64,000 nucleotides of DNA. It comes from Chinchilla lanigera. Taxonomy: Eukaryota; Chordata; Mammalia; Rodentia; Chinchillidae. The stretch is from NCBI RefSeq assembly GCF_000276665.1, contig NW_004955416.1:3257679-3321678 (forward strand), read 5' to 3'. The notes beneath the pieces were generated by a model. That model was not told the DNA's origin. It searched no databases and saw nothing but the letters and a program-made list of their open reading frames with translations. Positions 36,870 through 48,899 of this stretch are shown piece by piece; the first letter of the stretch is position 1; each line of letters opens with the position of its first letter. The position numbers and the translations under genes are program-made.

Positions 36870-39800
36870 ACTTGTGATTATTACAAGATTCCATCTATGT
36901 AATTCTAACAACTTTGGCCTTAGATGGCCACAAATCCTGACCACATCAGGTTCTTGAGAGTTTCAGAATGAAGTAAAGATTATCAGGCTAGGGTGAAGCT
37001 GGCTTATTGGACAATCTAAGGTTAAATAGAGTGTTTTCCACTGGGCATTTCTGGTTATTTACAAATCTCAAGCATTTTTTACCTTTTGTTCATAGGCTAT
37101 AATTTTAAATAACAGTAATAATAATGGTTATAATAATGCCTGCAACATATTTGAACTCAATGTACTTTATCTTTTGTTTAGATTATCTCTAATACATAAT
37201 AGAACATACAAGGAAATAACACTTTACTTACTATGATGATTCTATAAAGGAAAATTAAAATTAAAACAGCCAGATTAATGAATGAATGCTAGTTTTAATA
37301 TATAGAAGAGTGAGATTTTAGTCTGTTCTGACACAGAGACTGAGGTTTTCCCACCAGTTTGCCTTTTTGACTCTCACATATCTTTACTTTGGTTTATGGG
37401 CCCAATTCCGATATACTCATTGACTCTATTAAGCTTTGTGCCAGCTAGTAAGCTGCAGCCAGGGGTCAAGGTTCAGGAAAACAAGGCCTAGTGGAGCCTG
37501 TGACCTCAAATATAATCTATTTCCAAGATGCAACCCAGTCTTGGTTTCTGTCGTCTTCTGAATCTTGTGGTCTGGTGGCTCTGATAAACTAAGTTACAGA
37601 CATTCAAGGAAAAAGGTCCCTCATCCTTTAGCTAACAACCAGTTCCAACCTTTTCAGTTCTGAAAAGCACCACCCTTGAGGGAATGATTCCAGGTTATAA
37701 TGTCAGTCTCTTCTGGGCCAGGGCTGGCACCATGGCCTGGCCCCTACCTCCGAGTGGGTTTTTAGACCCTGCTTCCTTGAAATTCTCCAGGGCATATTTC
37801 TCCAGGCCTCAGCCTTCTGAACTCTTGATTTTCCTGATCTTTGACTTCACAAGGCCTTGACCTACCTGAACCTTGGCATCCTGTATTTACTTCCTGAAGA
37901 CTATACCGGTATATACAACTTAACCCTTTTGCTCCTAATCCATCACTCACTGACTGCACAGGTCAAATATCTGACAAAAGTTGAGACCTCTTGTTCAGAG
38001 TACAACTCTTACAGTCTGCTAAGGTGTAGATTTTTTAGTATCCTAACAGACTTTGTGATTTAATTAGGATTAAAATAGTTATAAAATTGTATACAGAGAC
38101 TCAAAGATCTATGTATCAATATTCATTTTCAATATTTATGAGAATTATTGTATAATAATTGCTTGTATTTTTCCACAAAAATATTCACAGACTTTATCCA
38201 TGAGCTTCTAAGTACATAGTGTCTTTACTGACAAAGCTCTCCACTGTCAGTCCTTTTTCCGTGCATTTAATAAATGGATTTGAAAAGCTGAAGAAAACAT
38301 TTGATAAATAGCAAAGTAGAGCTCACTACAGTATGTTGCTTTACAATTCAACCTTTTAAACATTTTATGTTGGAAGACTGTAAGAATAAAAACCTCTCCA
38401 AACTAAATTCTAATAGATATGAACATGTTTTTAAGCTTTTTTTTTTCAACAAATTCCTCTGGGTTATAAAATTTGATGAGAAGTGGTTGAAGATAATTTT
38501 TCAAAAAATTACAGTTAACAACTACCTGTTTTCAAGGATTTTCATTATTTTGTAATAGTAAAACAAACAATCTTAATGTACAATAATTGAAACATCTTTC
38601 TCAAAGAATATTTTATGTTAATGACTTTTATTTCCCTGATTTTTTTGCATTTTAAATGTTTTTTCAAATAGTAAAAAAATACCTTGCATAGATATTGAAA
38701 CAGTACCCAGCAAAGAACGTTTCTTTGATTTACGATTGAGGAATTTTTCAGGTTGATGGGTTAGACCGTTGCTACGGCCTTATGTAGGACAACACCAAAA
38801 AATTAAATCTATACAGATCAAACAAAGTCTAGCTATGTGTGACCAGCATATCCATTTATTCAGCAGATGGTCATATAAAATATCTGTGCATGCATATTTC
38901 AACCACAGCTAACTATTTGGAATTTATCTCAGCTCGACCAAGACTTAGGAAAAAGATTTGAAATTTTCTCATTTAGCCAAAATAGGTATATTTGGATGAG
39001 ACATAGAAGGAGAAGAATAAGGAAAATGCACAAGGAGAGAACAGTATAATTTATGAAAAAGTGAAAAAAAAAATAGCAGATGGTGTGGAAGTTGGCAAAA
39101 TTCATTTGTTTTGAGTACAATGTATAGCCTGAAATTTCATTGGCTTCGGTGACCTCTGTATTGTCAGTACGAGGATTCCTGGCATTTATGAAAAAGCTTC
39201 TTTTCTTTTTGCTTTCAGGAACAAGAATGGTATTAAATTCTGATAATAATGTAAATTGCAAAGTATAGGTAAGCTCTAAGTTTCATAAGTAACATGATTC
39301 CCTGAAAAATTGTGTATTACTGAGAAACTTCAGTTTTAAACAATAAAATAAAAAGTCACTGGGAAGAAAATCAAAGTAGAACATTTGTTTAAATCATTTA
39401 GGTTTATTTTTATAGAGGATCATGAACTTTGCTTCTTTCCAGGCTCTAAATCATCATAAAGTTCTTTCGCTTTGATGAAGATATGTCACTGCACAATTCT
39501 ATATAGCATCCTGAGTAAATAAAGTTTATAGGACACAAATAACCACATGTCTTAGCAACTACACAGCTTAACTGCTTCGTAGTATAATATAATGTGCATA
39601 TATCAGTTCAAGTCACATGAAAGATATTAGCCCATTTTGAGCACATATCTTTATTTGGAAATTAAGACCTCAAGAAAAATCTGCACGCAACAGACAAAAT
39701 ATAGTGGATGAAGGGAGGGAGAAAAAGAGAGAGTTGAGAGATATTGAGAACAAACTTTTTTTCTGGGAATTTTTTCACATGGAGAATATAGTATTATTTC

Positions 39801-40160
39801 CCTGCTGAGATCTTGTCATCTTTTCTTTTTACTTCATAAACTATTCAGTCTATTCTAATTTCATTTTCTTTTGAAGGCCACCCAGAAGCTCTGACCTGGC
39901 TGGCAATGGAGATAACAGCTGATTTAAAGACAGTTTCAGTGAACTGTAAGAAAAAAACATGGTTTATTCTATATTATCAAGGATTTGGGTGCTTTACATG
40001 GCAGAAATAACCATACAGAAGCCTGAGCATAAGTAAACTTTCAGAACTTCACTTGCCTTTCAACTCACCTACTCTCCTCATATTTGTATTGAGATACTGC
40101 TCCAGCAGAGAGGTCTTCTTAATTAATTGATAAAAGTTGATCCGTTCTTTTATTTCCTTT
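36870..40160. other. Unannotated stretch
   Basis: No gene was supported. 37400-37960 is GC-richer than its surroundings (short frames on both strands, e.g. 65 codons at 37762-37959 minus) and has no recognised family. Confidence 0.4.
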
Positions 40161-40164
40161 TTTT

Positions 40165-40400
40165 GAATATGATGATAGAGGCAGCATTGAGTATGCTTCT
40201 AAGTGCAGCCTGAAGAATCAGCCACCTGTGTTCAAATACTAGCTTGCTCACTTCCTAGCTGTGTTCGGATGAAAACAAATAGCCTCTATATACCTTTGCA
40301 TACTTATAGAAACAGGCATTATAAGGAGAGCACCTATTTCATAAGCATTTTGTGCAAATGAGCTATGAAATCTAAAGTGCTTGGGCCAATACAGGAAGCA
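40165..40400 (+). mobile_element. MIR SINE
   Basis: 'cacctgtgttcaaatactag', 'cttgctcacttcctagctgt', 'aaatagcctctatatacc' and 'cacctatttcataagcattt' follow the sense MIR order. Sense MIR ends near 'aagtgcttgggccaataca'. Confidence 0.6.
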
Positions 40401-40689
40401 AAAAGAGTGTCCCATGAACACTGTGATCATGTTGTTATATATTTCTGTTTCAGTTTACTTGCATGAACATATCATTCATGAGGACTTTAAATGCAATTTG
40501 TAGCACAAAATCTTTCCTGTCTAGGAAGCATATTTCTCTGAGCACATTCTCCTTATCATTAAAGCACCAGACTACCTGAGAATGAGCAGTGGATTATTAA
40601 TGTTCTCAGGCTAGTTTGCTTTGACCAGACATAATTGGATAGAAACCTTTGGGGGCCGAAGGAAGAAAGAACTAAACAAACAGTTGAGT

Positions 40690-40925
40690 ATTTGGTTAGT
40701 TAAGAATATCCCAGGGTTGTAAGACATTCGCCTTGCATATGGCTTCGCACAAAGCTGGCAGCCACTTTGAAGCCAGGCCCATTTCTCCAGATGGCCCAGG
40801 TCCGGGGAAGTCCCTGTTGCCATCAGCACGCAGCTGGCTGCATCCGGAAGCCCTTTTGCCAGTTCATGTCTGTGAAGCCACAACCATTATGGGCGGCAGT
40901 CCACCAACTCTGGTCACAAAAAATG
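40690..40925. other. Unassigned GC-rich island
   Basis: A sharp rise in GC (for example tggcccaggtccggggaagt) in an AT-rich neighbourhood, with open frames on both strands (40611-40883 minus, 40733-40933 plus). No protein motif or repeat family was recognised. It could be a fossil repeat or a retrocopy fragment. Confidence 0.4.
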
Positions 40926-41279
40926 CTTTCTAAATTAATGTGATTTGAGAAATCTAATACCTTTAGTTTTATGATGTAACATTATTTTCATTATCTGTCT
41001 CAAAATTATTTTGTAACAACTGCCTCTCACTGACTAAGAGCAATGACAAAATAAAATGATCTGTATTGTTGGGTCAATAAACAGCATACTACTTCTAGTA
41101 TGTCTGACACTGTAAGAGAAGAATGAAGAGATTAAAGTGATTGTTTGTTGAGGGGTGACTGTGTGGAGGGTGTCTATCCAATTTAATTTCTTAACAACTC
41201 TCAAGGGCTGGAGAGATTCACTGACCTTGCTTACTAGTTAAGCAACTGCAGATCTGCAGGACACCATATTCCCTATTTT

Positions 41280-41640
41280 CATCTCACCTTTCTCATCATC
41301 TTCCACCCCATCACGTCCTGAATTTGGATCTTTAAAAATTACACATTCAACCATGTCTTACTACACCGTCTCTAATATCCTAATCTAAGTCTCCTTCCTC
41401 TGCCCTTTGGATGATTGCAGAAGGCTCTTGGTTGATCTGTGCACCTCTAAAATTGACCCTGTACAGTCTACTTAGCTCAGGAGCCTCTTCTCAACCAAAA
41501 CAAGACTCAGGGCCTTTACCATTGAGCTGAAAGATCCTACATGATCCAGCTCCACTAAGTCTTCACCCTCATTTCTTTCAAATCTGTACCTCAAAAATCA
41601 CTGTTGTCCTTGAGTTAACTCTAACATATTCATGTCTATA
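41280..41640 (+). mobile_element. L2 LINE fragment, upstream part
   Basis: 'ctcagggcctttaccattga', then 'aaagatcctacatgatccag' and 'tcttcaccctcatttctttc' resemble the L2 wording 'caaggccctacatgatctggcccc...ctcatct'. Confidence 0.5.
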
Positions 41641-41929
41641 AATGTAATAAATATTTGGACTATTAGACTCCGGAAATTAAAAGCAAAATCTATGAAAAAT
41701 ATTATAAAGACTTAATTTCTGCAAAAGGTGAGAATGGTAAGCAAGAGCCATTCGGTGTAGAAAGAAGAGAGAAATAACTTTCCTACCCCTTAAAAAAATG
41801 TAGCTGTCTCTAGAAATAAATTCTGTTGCCCTCAGAGCAGAGAAAGCAGAAAGATACAACTCTTTAAATCCTTACATTCTATAATAATGGAATCTACTAT
41901 AAAAAAGGATTGGCATCTTTGACATTTAA

Positions 41930-42195
41930 TCCAGATTTGTAATTAAATGACCTCTTCTCCCACCTTTCTGTCTAAAATAGTGCACCCTTTCTCCACTCTC
42001 CAACCTTCTACCTGCTTTGTTTAACCACAACACTTTTACTTAATATTACATCAGTTTAATGGATTCACTGTGTCCCTCCATGGACACTTCAGCTCCATGA
42101 GGACAGGGATTTGTCAGTCTTGCTCCCAATGGACCCCCAGACTAAAAGAGTGCAGATGGACATGATCAATAAATATTTGTTGAATGACTAAGTGG
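41930..42195 (+). mobile_element. L2 LINE 3' end
   Basis: 'cagctccatgaggacaggga', 'tttgtcagtcttgctcccaatgg' (in part) and 'atcaataaatatttgttgaatgac' are the canonical L2 3' terminus. Probably the same element as 41280-41640, with unrelated DNA between. Confidence 0.7.
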
Positions 42196-42439
42196 TCTAA
42201 TAGGAATTTTGAGTGGAAAGTGAGAGACAAATGTAAAAATAAATGCTTAATTTCATCTAGTCAGACTAAGAGAGTTGTTCAAGCTAAAATACTTGCTTAA
42301 TGCAAAACTAGAACTAGGAACATACCCTCTTTTCTCAGTCCACTTAGCTTTCTGTTATCAGAAGCTTCCTGTCTTCATAGTAATTTAGTATATTGACTTC
42401 TCAAGGGCATAGGCATAAGGAGTTACAAAACTCTGGTTT

Positions 42440-42515
42440 ATAGATTTTAATATTATTTATTCTTTAATATTATTTAAATATTATTTAATATTTTTAATAT
42501 TATTTAAATTTGGAG
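42440..42515. repeat. AT-rich tandem DNA (tattattta units)
   Basis: Repeated taatattatttaaatatt-like units, low complexity. Confidence 0.75.
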
Positions 42516-42769
42516 AACTGACCTTCAGTATTGCCCAACTACTTAGGTTACTTTCTTCACTCAATATGATACAGAAGAAGGACTAGAAAATCCATGGCTC
42601 TCCCAAAAACTATTTTCTTGAACATGTTGATGTAAATGATGTATGATGATATGACTTTTCTATACTGGCCAAGAGGACCACAGAAATTGACATAGGAATA
42701 AATCAATGAATACATTTTTGTTGGTTTAAGTTTTCTCCCAAAGTCTATAACTGAATTTGACTATTACCA

Positions 42770-42970
42770 CCATCATCATCACTACCAGTTTTTGAACACT
42801 TGCTTAGCGTGAGGCATTTCCTATATACCTGCCAATTGTTTTAATCTTTAATCTTCATAATAACATTCCAGTCACATTTGATAGTTACTGAAACTAAAGT
42901 CCTCAGGCGATACATTGTACAGCTAAAAGGTGACATAGATGTTTTTTAATTCAATTACCTGATTGTAAAG
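42770..42970 (-). mobile_element. MIR SINE, antisense
   Basis: 'tgaacacttgcttagcgtga', 'ttaatctttaatcttcataataacattcc' (in parts), 'agttactgaaactaaagtcc' and 'gtacagctaaaaggtgacat' fit the antisense MIR order. Confidence 0.6.
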
Positions 42971-43001
42971 GCTTCATACACCCCACTAACCATTGCTTCT
43001 T

Positions 43002-43098
43002 GGTTTTATTTTGTTTTTTTTCCGGTAATGGGAATCAAACTTATGACTTTGTGCTTGCCAGGCAGATGCTTTGCCACTGAGCTAAATTCCCAGCCCCC
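43002..43098 (-). mobile_element. ID SINE, antisense
   Basis: A T-rich tail, then ccggtaatgggaatcaaact, cttgccaggcagatgctttg and ccactgagctaaattcccagcccc, the reverse of an ID element. Perfect 14-bp target duplication aaccattgcttctt at 42988-43001 and 43099-43112. The flawless duplication suggests a fairly recent insertion. Confidence 0.93.
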
Positions 43099-43389
43099 AA
43101 CCATTGCTTCTTAAATGTTCCTCAGAGCATTCCCATGTTTGCTACACTATAGGTATTTAAAACTATACAGAATAAAACTGAAAGTCAATAAGAACTTGGA
43201 AAATCATCCTTCTTATCTCTCAAAAAGGAATCTATGACTGACTTTTTGCATTCCAGCTTTTAAAAAGTTACTTTAAAGTTTTAAAACAATCTTGTTTCTT
43301 CAGAGACAATGCTGGAGAGAATCCAGACTATTTAATTTCCAGATTTTCTTCAGATACACATAACTCTTTCATATTGGTTGGTATGAATA

Positions 43390-43520
43390 AGATGTTTATA
43401 AATATGTAAATTGTAAATATAATTGTAAATTATATTGAACTGTACAGGGTCAATTATATAACTGTAAATTATATTGAATTTATATTATATAAATTGTAAA
43501 TATAATTGTAAATTAAATTG
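43390..43520. repeat. Degenerate tandem repeat (attgtaaatata units)
   Basis: Multiple copies of aattgtaaatataattgtaa-like words with short interruptions. Likely slippage-derived. Confidence 0.85.
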
Positions 43521-44334
43521 TAAATATAATTGTGGACTTAAGATTATATTTAGAGTCTATAAATTGTTTTCATTCCAATTCAAATCTCTCCATATTCTAT
43601 AGATCAATAAAGAAAGTTGAAGTTTGGTCTGAATCTGAAAAAAATTGTCTTAATATAAAATGTACATTCATATCACAAATCTATCTGTCCTATAATGAGT
43701 CAATTCTGCTGACAAATCTATTTGTTTTATACACGTTTGTGTATATATTACTTATATGCATACACATTCTGGAAATACTTCTCATGTGATATATAGATTA
43801 TGTATATCAGAATGGTAAATAAATCTACTTAATTCACTGCATAGTGTTAGCATTACAGGAAACTTGCAGTGACTTTCATATATTCAAGTTTGCCTTCTAA
43901 AAGTAATCGTCCTACACTTTATAAAATACACTGGCCCCAACCAAAAGGTTGTATAGTAGGTAAGAATGCCAAATGCAGTTTACACAAAGCAATTGCAGTA
44001 AAATACTGTGAGTTTTACTGCTCCTTTGGGAATACTTTACACATTTACTGTTCCTCTATGAAAGAAACTTGTCCTAAGAAACCAACACCTTCTCTATGCA
44101 AATGGAGAATGTGGACTACCTGAGGAAAAGATACAAGTGCAGTGTAATTTCTATTTAAACCTGGTCAAATAATTTTAAAAGACTAAAGTTGAGTGGGGGG
44201 AGTAAAATAAAAGCCTTCTCACTCTTGAACTGGCTGTCCTTTGCATTTTCCTTCTTGAGTATAATCTTATTCAGAGCAGGAGCATACAGTACAGTTAGCA
44301 TTCAACTTTAATTGCAATGAGGTGACAACATACG

Positions 44335-44485
44335 GGGTAATGAGTTGTTTATGAGTTGTAGATGTGTTTACAATGAGTTGACAATGTGTTGGATAAAGTG
44401 TTCTTCTGAAGTTGTAGATCTATTTACAGTGAGCTGGTGGGGGATGTTCATTAGTTGTCGATTTGTTTGTTTACATTGTTTTCGA
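44335..44485. repeat. Degenerate tandem repeat (agttgtagat...tttaca units)
   Basis: The word agttgtagatgtgtttaca recurs in changed form at about 44354, 44412 (agttgtagatctatttaca) and 44454 (agttgtcgatttgtttgttt). Related gagttg words lie between, and spacings are about 58 and 42 bp. An old minisatellite-like patch or diverged duplication. Confidence 0.55.
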
Positions 44486-44489
44486 TTTA

Positions 44490-47400
44490 CAATTGCTATG
44501 AAACAAATTGCACACTGATGAAGGATGATTGTTTGTGCACCTTAATGATTTACTATAGTAGCTTGTCTGAAAAAGTACTTAACTCTGCCTCATCTGTCAG
44601 TTTCCACTGTAAAAGCTTCTAGTCACAATAGTTTTATTAGCATAGCATGGACCATTTGTAAGAACATTATGCATTTAAGAAATCTCAGGACTTTGCTATT
44701 CAGCCCATTGTATTTGGGCCAGCAGACCTGAACTGAATTCTTTCTGCTTAGTACAAATTTATATCTTTAAGTCACAACATGATTAATAGTTCTCAAATTT
44801 CCAGCTACAGAAAGAATCCTACAAGTCCTCTGTAACTCAAGGTGCTGCCAATTTTCAACCTTATCATCGACCCACTAAGTTCTGTAAAAAACCTTTCTTA
44901 AAAGAATGAGACTAATTTACAATGAGAAAGAGATTTTATAAAATAGATTTCAACATATTGGAGGACAAAGGAGTAGTATGGGCCCTGGGTTTGAAAACTC
45001 ACATGTCAGTTTGATGTTCAGTAATTTATATTATTTCTGGATCTTGGAGATTTAGTAGTTTTTAATGATACACGGGGAGAAATCAAAAACAGAAACAATT
45101 CCATCCACATCTTCACCACTTTAAAATTCACTCCATGTGACCTAATATATATCAACATAATTCGTATGTATTCTCAAAAGAGAGCTATTTCACTTATACA
45201 TTGTGCCTCGTTGAGATTCCATTCATACATCAGGATAAATAAAGCCATCTTGTAATAATTTGACTGCAAAACATTATGAGTCAGACTTTAGGGGGTACGC
45301 CTAAAGAAGTTATAGTCTTCAAAACATGTATAATTAGTTAAACTCTTAGAATCATAAGAAGGGCAAGAGGAGGATAATCTAAAAGAAAGGACAGGAAATG
45401 TTATTAAAACCAAAAAAGAACCTAAAAACTGGTAAATCATATTAATTTCAGATTTCCAGAGCCTACATAAACGTACATGTTCCAATTTAAACCTGGCGTT
45501 ATTTTCAACTTCTATTTTACTTTGGTTTTGCTATGCCAAAAATAAAATCCCCAAACAAAAGCCAACACTTTCTTTTAGTTACCTTATGTTATATCTAGTG
45601 AATATGACTTAGTATTTACCAAAATGCATTTTTATCCATTTGAGGTTCCTAACTTACAGAAAAATAAGAAAAATCGAGGAATTTCTTCAAAATTAGTGTT
45701 CCCACTTTGAGAAGCATTCTGAACAGAAAGACTTCCATAAAGTCTGGTTCAGATACTTGTCCCCAAGGAAGAAGTTTGTCCCCATCTAAAGCCAACATCA
45801 TAGCCATAGTTTCCCATGCAGAATGAGAAACAGGAAGGTACTTTAATTGTCTGAAAATTTACATTAATAGATACACTGAACAACTATTTCTAAAGATATC
45901 ACCCAAAAGCTCTCCTTTTGAAGGCTTTGTATGGATTTTCATTTATTAATATCTACAGTGCCAAAGAAAACAAAGAAGAAATTACATTTTCCTGTCTTGA
46001 TGTGCCATTTGCCACTGTGAGCCTGAAAAAATAAGTTGCTAGCGCTTTCTAACACGCTGACCCTCAAACAAATCTGTCATTGGGATACGAAGAAAAGGCA
46101 CTTGATGAAGTGCTGAGGTGTTGCTTCCAGAGAGTCAAGTTAGCATATTCATGTTGGAAAGAATTTCATCTTGGAGACTTCTGTTCATCTAACCAGATAC
46201 TTTGCAAGTAAAAGTGCATGGAATTTAAACCAGCTTTTCACATGGCGATTTTTTATGGCAGACCATTTCAGCAGTGTAACAGGGGTAGACATCTATAAAT
46301 GTATAATGTGATGGATTCAATTGTAATGCAGCCTGGATACATATGGAGGTTCTGTTTGCCCTTCAGTGCAAATCCATTTTTATGTCAAAAGGAATCCATT
46401 GAAATTAATAGGGCATTATCCAAGCAGTAAGTAACACTGTATATACAATGCAAAACATTCTAGCAGGAAGATACATTTCCTGTAAGTAATGTGAAAAATA
46501 ACCATGCTAAGAAGTTGTTTGGTAAATTAGTAAGCTAAGAAATGGTAAAATTTCAAATGCTTTTAAAAGAAAGTAGATGGACCAATATCTAAGATTTTAA
46601 AACTTCATTGGAATAATGTCTGCTAGCAAAATAAAATGCATTATTTTCTAAAATTGCATTCTTTTAGACACAGGAACATAGCTACTTTAAGGTATTAGTA
46701 AATGTATCTGTGTCATTGGACTTATTTCAGGTTCCTAACGTAGTTTACTTTGCTGATTGAGAAATTATTTCATTTCTTCACTCAAGAAAATGTTGGAGTC
46801 CTTCCATACACCAAAACACCAAGTTAAGCAGCGAAGAAAGTAATTAATACTGCAGAGAGGATCGTTGTGTTCACTGTGTTAAAAGGTGGACTTTCCAGTC
46901 TTTGAATCTTTAAACTCTCTTCTGCAGCATTACCTTTAAATAATGAATTACTCTTTATCAGTCCCTTGACTGCTTTCATACTTTAGCTTTTCGTACCCAG
47001 TGCTTCTTAAAAATAATGCTATGCTTCCATCCTTTTGTTCTTAAAATAATTGTTGTCATTTCCAGGGTTAGGGTTGCATATGCTTTTTTCCTTTTACCTG
47101 ACCCAAGAACCATTTTCTGGCCACACTGAAGATGAAAGTCCAGCCCTCAGCAGGTATTTAATACATACTCAGTTATCTACCTCACTATCAATGTGAAACA
47201 CTGATCTCTCCATTCCTCGTGCACTGTCCAGAATTCAAAGAAAATCCATTTGAGAGAGTTCAGAACTGAGATTGTCACCACATGTAATCAATGGTGATTT
47301 TTCTTTCTGTCAGTACTGTCATGGCAGCCACTACCATTGTAGATAGATGTAGGATAACCAGATTCAAGAGTCAGTTGATTAGGAGACTCTGACAAGTGGT

Positions 47401-48546
47401 ATATATCTATCAGCAGGTGCCTGAAAAAGGGGGCCATGCAGGCATGTAATAGTGGGAAAGGTCAGTAGCTGCATGACATATAGTGTACAGTTTTTTGTGG
47501 CATTGAAAAGGGACATGCATAACCTGAAACCCATCAAGAAATCCAAAGCAAATGAAGAAAATAACAAAACATGAATTGGAATTAACAAGCAAGATAGTGC
47601 AAGACCCAAATGCTGAAGAAACATCCAAGGAAAAAATAAGCTCTCCTAAAGTAGACTGATAGGATATACAGCGTGTCAGAGCAAGAGAAGCACAGGAAAA
47701 GAGAGACAGTTGGAGATGGGATCATAAAATATAGATTCTGAGCAGCAGGACAATAGGCAATGGCTAAAATTAAAGAAATAATTTCTTAAATAACTTTTAC
47801 CAGCCAGTGGGTGAAGATAAAAGGATGAACCTCATTGCCTTCCTCAAGGCTGAGTATGGGCTTCTCTTTAAGAGGTGTGAGGTGACCACCACTTGTGCCT
47901 CACAAGGGTAAGGCTTTCACTGACCTTGCCAGCCTTGACCTCTCCACTGATCTCTAGAGCAGGTGCACAGAAGTGAGGAGACTCGGTGGGAACGTATTCC
48001 TGCCTTGTTAACCTCCTGCAATTTGCCTGACCTACATTCTATTTTCTGCTGTCTTTTTGTAGGGACATTACCTTCTGAAACCTTTACACTATAAAATTTG
48101 TGGAACTAAATGTCAGATGTTTATTTACAATCAATAAAAAATGATTCTGTGTTAGTGAAGTATAAACTAGGTGCAGCCTTCCATCTCTGCGAGAGCACTT
48201 GTGTCACCTGCACTCCTGTGATTGTCGCCCCCTGACTGAATAATGGGACCAGTGTCTGGTCAACCTAATTAGTGCTCAGGAATGCCTTGGTCATGCTCTG
48301 CTCACACACGGAGCCACGTATTCATCCAACACGGAGGCTTCTCTAATAAGGCTGTAAAATAAGTTTATGTGGCACTTCATAAGCTACCTAGGGCAATTGA
48401 AAGAAAGAATTATCCACTCATAATAAAGTGATGATGTTCTACTCATCCCCAAAATGTCCTCCAGTAGGACACAATGTGGAAGCTCAGGTCATTGGAGTTA
48501 GGCTGGGCAAAAAGCCAATGATGGGTCATAGTGGAAGATGGCTACA

Positions 48547-48598
<52 letters not shown>

Positions 48599-48710
48599 TT
48601 ACATAATAGAAGTGATTTTCTTGCTTAATGACAATTTGCTAAGTTCACTATGAATAGAGGAAAGGAGGCAGGACCTAGTTCAAATTCCCTGAGTTCAGAG
48701 CATCTGTTTG
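44490..48710. other. Repeat-poor stretch, possible conserved noncoding DNA
   Basis: No gene supported. The complex, low-repeat blocks at 46020-46500 and 48170-48370 have the look of conserved noncoding DNA. The overlapping antisense frames of 81 and 72 codons at 47379-47628 have no known motif. Confidence 0.4.
48549..48594. repeat. (TG)n microsatellite, about 23 units
   Basis: A perfect tg run. Confidence 0.97.
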
Positions 48711-48717
48711 TGGCACA

Positions 48718-48870
48718 CAATGGTGGTTTTCAAGGATATTCTCAAGAATTACTTGGAGACTATATGAAAATTTGTAGGCCTTGGTGCTACCTTTGATGGT
48801 TCTAAGTTGGCTGATCTGGACTTCAAGTGTGCACACTTTTTTAAAAGCACTCCATATGGTGTGGACCATT
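48718..48870 (+). mobile_element. MER5A-like hAT fossil
   Basis: 'aatggtggttttcaaggata', 'agaattacttggagactata' and 'acacttttttaaaagcactc' correspond to MER5A wording for its 5' end, 'atcacctggagg' and 'gcatttttaacaagctcc'. Confidence 0.5.
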
Positions 48871-48899
48871 GTCTGTGACACAGATCCTACAATCTTGCA

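Noticed and set aside
41207..41270. B2 SINE, from gggctggagagat
   Set aside because: Only the first dozen bases match; no B-box, tail or target duplication follows.
47064..47075. Telomere-like ggttagggtt
   Set aside because: Barely two units of ttaggg, expected by chance in 64 kb.
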